DNA of 64,000 bases from Paenibacillus sp. JDR-2 (GTDB lineage Bacteria; Bacillota; Bacilli; Paenibacillales; Paenibacillaceae), in contig NC_012914.1 in the NCBI RefSeq assembly GCF_000023585.1, positions 4,122,001 through 4,186,000 of the forward strand. The letters are read 5' to 3'. Of the stretch, positions 63,010 to 64,000 are shown piece after piece (positions within the stretch are counted from its first letter, which is position 1; the number at the start of each line of letters is the position of its first letter). Below the pieces are notes generated by a model, which worked only from the letters and a program-made list of their open reading frames with translations, ran no database searches and was not told the origin of the DNA. The translations under genes and the position numbers were made by a program.

Positions 63010-63531
63010 TCAATAATCTACTCGATATTTCTGCTCCAGAATAGAATATTTGTTATTTACAGACAATCGTTTAGGACGAATTCCGATTACCTCAAACTCA
63101 TCTAATTCATTAGAGATTTGTTTAATGGTCAGTTGCGTAACACGATTAACAACCTCCTCGTCAATCTCTACGGTTTCCATTTCATCCGCCAATACTACCT
63201 TTATAGGAATAGAAACAGATTTCATGCTTCGTTGTTTTTGCCAATCCATATATACAATATCAACGGTTATTGCTTGATCACCGCAAACAATTGTGTTCGT
63301 AGTATAGATTTCCATCATAAGATCATCCGTTTTTGTAAGTACGATTGTACCTGCCTCATCTTCGTTGTGATTATTTAGGTTTGGCAAACGAGATATACCT
63401 TCTGGCATACCAACATTTATTTGAATATCTGTAATCTCAGACTGATCAGCTTCAGCCAATCGAATCCATAGATGATTCAGTCCCTCCTCATTCTCCATCA
63501 TCGATTTTGCAAGCTTATATTCGATAATCAA
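63010..63531 (-). CDS. Hypothetical protein, second gene of the MerR operon
   Basis: This 173-residue acidic protein has no signal peptide and no membrane helix. The sequence alternates beta-strand-like segments (SVSIPIKVVLADEM) with acidic loops and ends with a basic stretch (GIRPKRLSVNNKYS). I recognise no family. Its TTG start at 63531 overlaps the MerR stop (TTGA), with AAGGGGAG upstream, so translation is coupled to the regulator. Base composition looks AT-richer than the sugar loci. Confidence 0.65.
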   Translation of the reverse strand: MIIEYKLAKSMMENEEGLNHLWIRLAEADQSEITDIQINVGMPEGISRLPNLNNHNEDEAGTIVLTKTDDLMMEIYTTNTIVCGDQAITVDIVYMDWQKQRSMKSVSIPIKVVLADEMETVEIDEEVVNRVTQLTIKQISNELDEFEVIGIRPKRLSVNNKYSILEQKYRVDY

Positions 63532-63944
63532 CCCCGATCTCCCCTTAAAAGCATTGAAACGGATTCAATGACTTTTTGTTTTATCTCCGCCGATATACGC
63601 GGACTCAAGGTAATCGCAACATCTTCCGTGATTTGGTGCGTTTCGCTCTCCAAAATACGTCCAGGATTAAAAAGATTAATCTGGTCGCCGATTTTTTCTA
63701 TTTCCTCTATGGTGAGATTGCTTAACTTTTCTTGAATTGCCGCCAGTGTTTCACCCGTTCTACTTAAGGTGATGATCGCTCTAAGGTATTGTATATGCTT
63801 ATTTGTATACACTCGTTTATTCCCCACTAACTCAAGAGGCGGGAGTATCCCGATTTGCGTGTAATAACGCACTGTTCTAAGATTCATTTTGGCGTCATCT
63901 TGCTGAATGATCTCAGTGACTTGTTTCGCGGTAAAAGTATCCAT
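63528..63944 (-). CDS. MerR-family transcriptional regulator
   Basis: This 138-residue protein has an N-terminal winged helix-turn-helix of MerR type (about 5-75; LRTVRYYTQIGILPPLELVGNKRVY) and a short C-terminal helical region (about 75-135) without the Cys pairs of metal sensors. The effector is unknown. It heads a three-gene operon and faces a dyad just upstream, so autoregulation is likely. A GTG at 63959 opens the frame, but GGAGGGG places the start at ATG 63944. Confidence 0.8.
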   Translation of the reverse strand: MDTFTAKQVTEIIQQDDAKMNLRTVRYYTQIGILPPLELVGNKRVYTNKHIQYLRAIITLSRTGETLAAIQEKLSNLTIEEIEKIGDQINLFNPGRILESETHQITEDVAITLSPRISAEIKQKVIESVSMLLRGDRG

Positions 63945-63956
63945 CGTCCCCTCCAG

Positions 63957-63987
63957 CACATTAAGGTGTTAGCATGTCACTAATGTG
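63957..63987. promoter_or_regulatory. Inverted repeat upstream of the MerR gene
   Basis: CACATTA (63957-63963) and TAATGTG (63981-63987) are perfect 7-nt arms 17 nt apart, with GTG and CAC triplets nested inside. It lies 13-43 nt upstream of ATG 63944. MerR proteins bind dyads within the promoter, so this is a plausible operator, although the -35/-10 elements are not clear. Confidence 0.5.
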
Positions 63988-64000
63988 TTTCAGTTACAGT

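Noticed and set aside
1..64000. Defence island, prophage or transposon
   Set aside because: No transposase, integrase, restriction, retron, terminase or capsid-like gene and no terminal repeats were found in any frame.

Overview
The window looks like chromosome from an endospore-forming, sugar-degrading Firmicute of the Paenibacillus type. The basis is an alpha/beta-type small acid-soluble spore protein, strong GGAGG ribosome binding sites, frequent TTG and GTG starts, near-consensus CcpA (cre) boxes, two YesMN/Lpl-style carbohydrate uptake loci and several secreted multi-domain carbohydrate-active enzymes. Assignment to a genus is inference. No rRNA, tRNA, IS element, prophage or CRISPR array was seen. 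Most genes lie on the minus strand.

Layout. (1) 0.17-4.1 kb: a secreted GH87 alpha-1,3-glucanase with the discoidin / CBM6-like / Thr-Pro linker / discoidin architecture of the Bacillus circulans enzyme Agl-KA, behind a cre box. (2) 4.3-13.4 kb: a Liv-type ABC uptake system (livF, a livM-livG fusion, livH, binding lipoprotein) bracketed by two cytosine-deaminase-like amidohydrolases and divergent from a PucR-type regulator. This is a self-contained module for importing and hydrolysing an unidentified small amide or N-heterocycle. (3) 13.5-22 kb: a secreted GxGYxYP protein with three copies of one accessory domain, an orphan cobQ, and a pair of overlapping ABC exporter half-transporters. (4) 22-36 kb: one long minus-strand locus made of a sensor kinase, an AraC-type response regulator, a sugar-binding lipoprotein, two permeases, two GH3 enzymes and one GH20 enzyme. 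A terminator-like hairpin sits after the binding-protein gene. (5) 36-41.4 kb: a D-threonate/D-erythronate-type acid sugar locus (PdxA family dehydrogenase, DUF1537 kinase, KdgT-type permease). Its regulator resembles PrpR, but its AAA+ domain has lost the sigma-54 features. The same palindrome occurs just upstream of both the regulator gene and the permease gene. (6) 41.4-47.3 kb: a divergent AraC/MFS efflux pair, the spore protein, and a GH127 beta-L-arabinofuranosidase divergent from an AraC activator. (7) 47.3-53.2 kb: mostly small or poorly characterised genes, including a kinase-like protein, a zinc-ribbon protein, tiny membrane proteins, a DUF4309-like secreted protein, an AI-2E family membrane protein and an Eis-like acetyltransferase. 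(8) 53.3-62.6 kb: a second uptake locus with a membrane-bound AraC regulator, binding lipoprotein, two permeases and a GH95-like enzyme with altered catalytic positions. (9) 62.8-64 kb: an apparently AT-rich three-gene operon (MerR regulator plus two unknown proteins) next to a dyad at the right edge.

Many starts were moved inward from the longest frame to the first start codon with a properly spaced ribosome binding site. The most interesting leads are the PrpR-like regulator with its paired operators, the dual-amidohydrolase/Liv/PucR module, the GH95-like locus and the MerR operon of unknown function.
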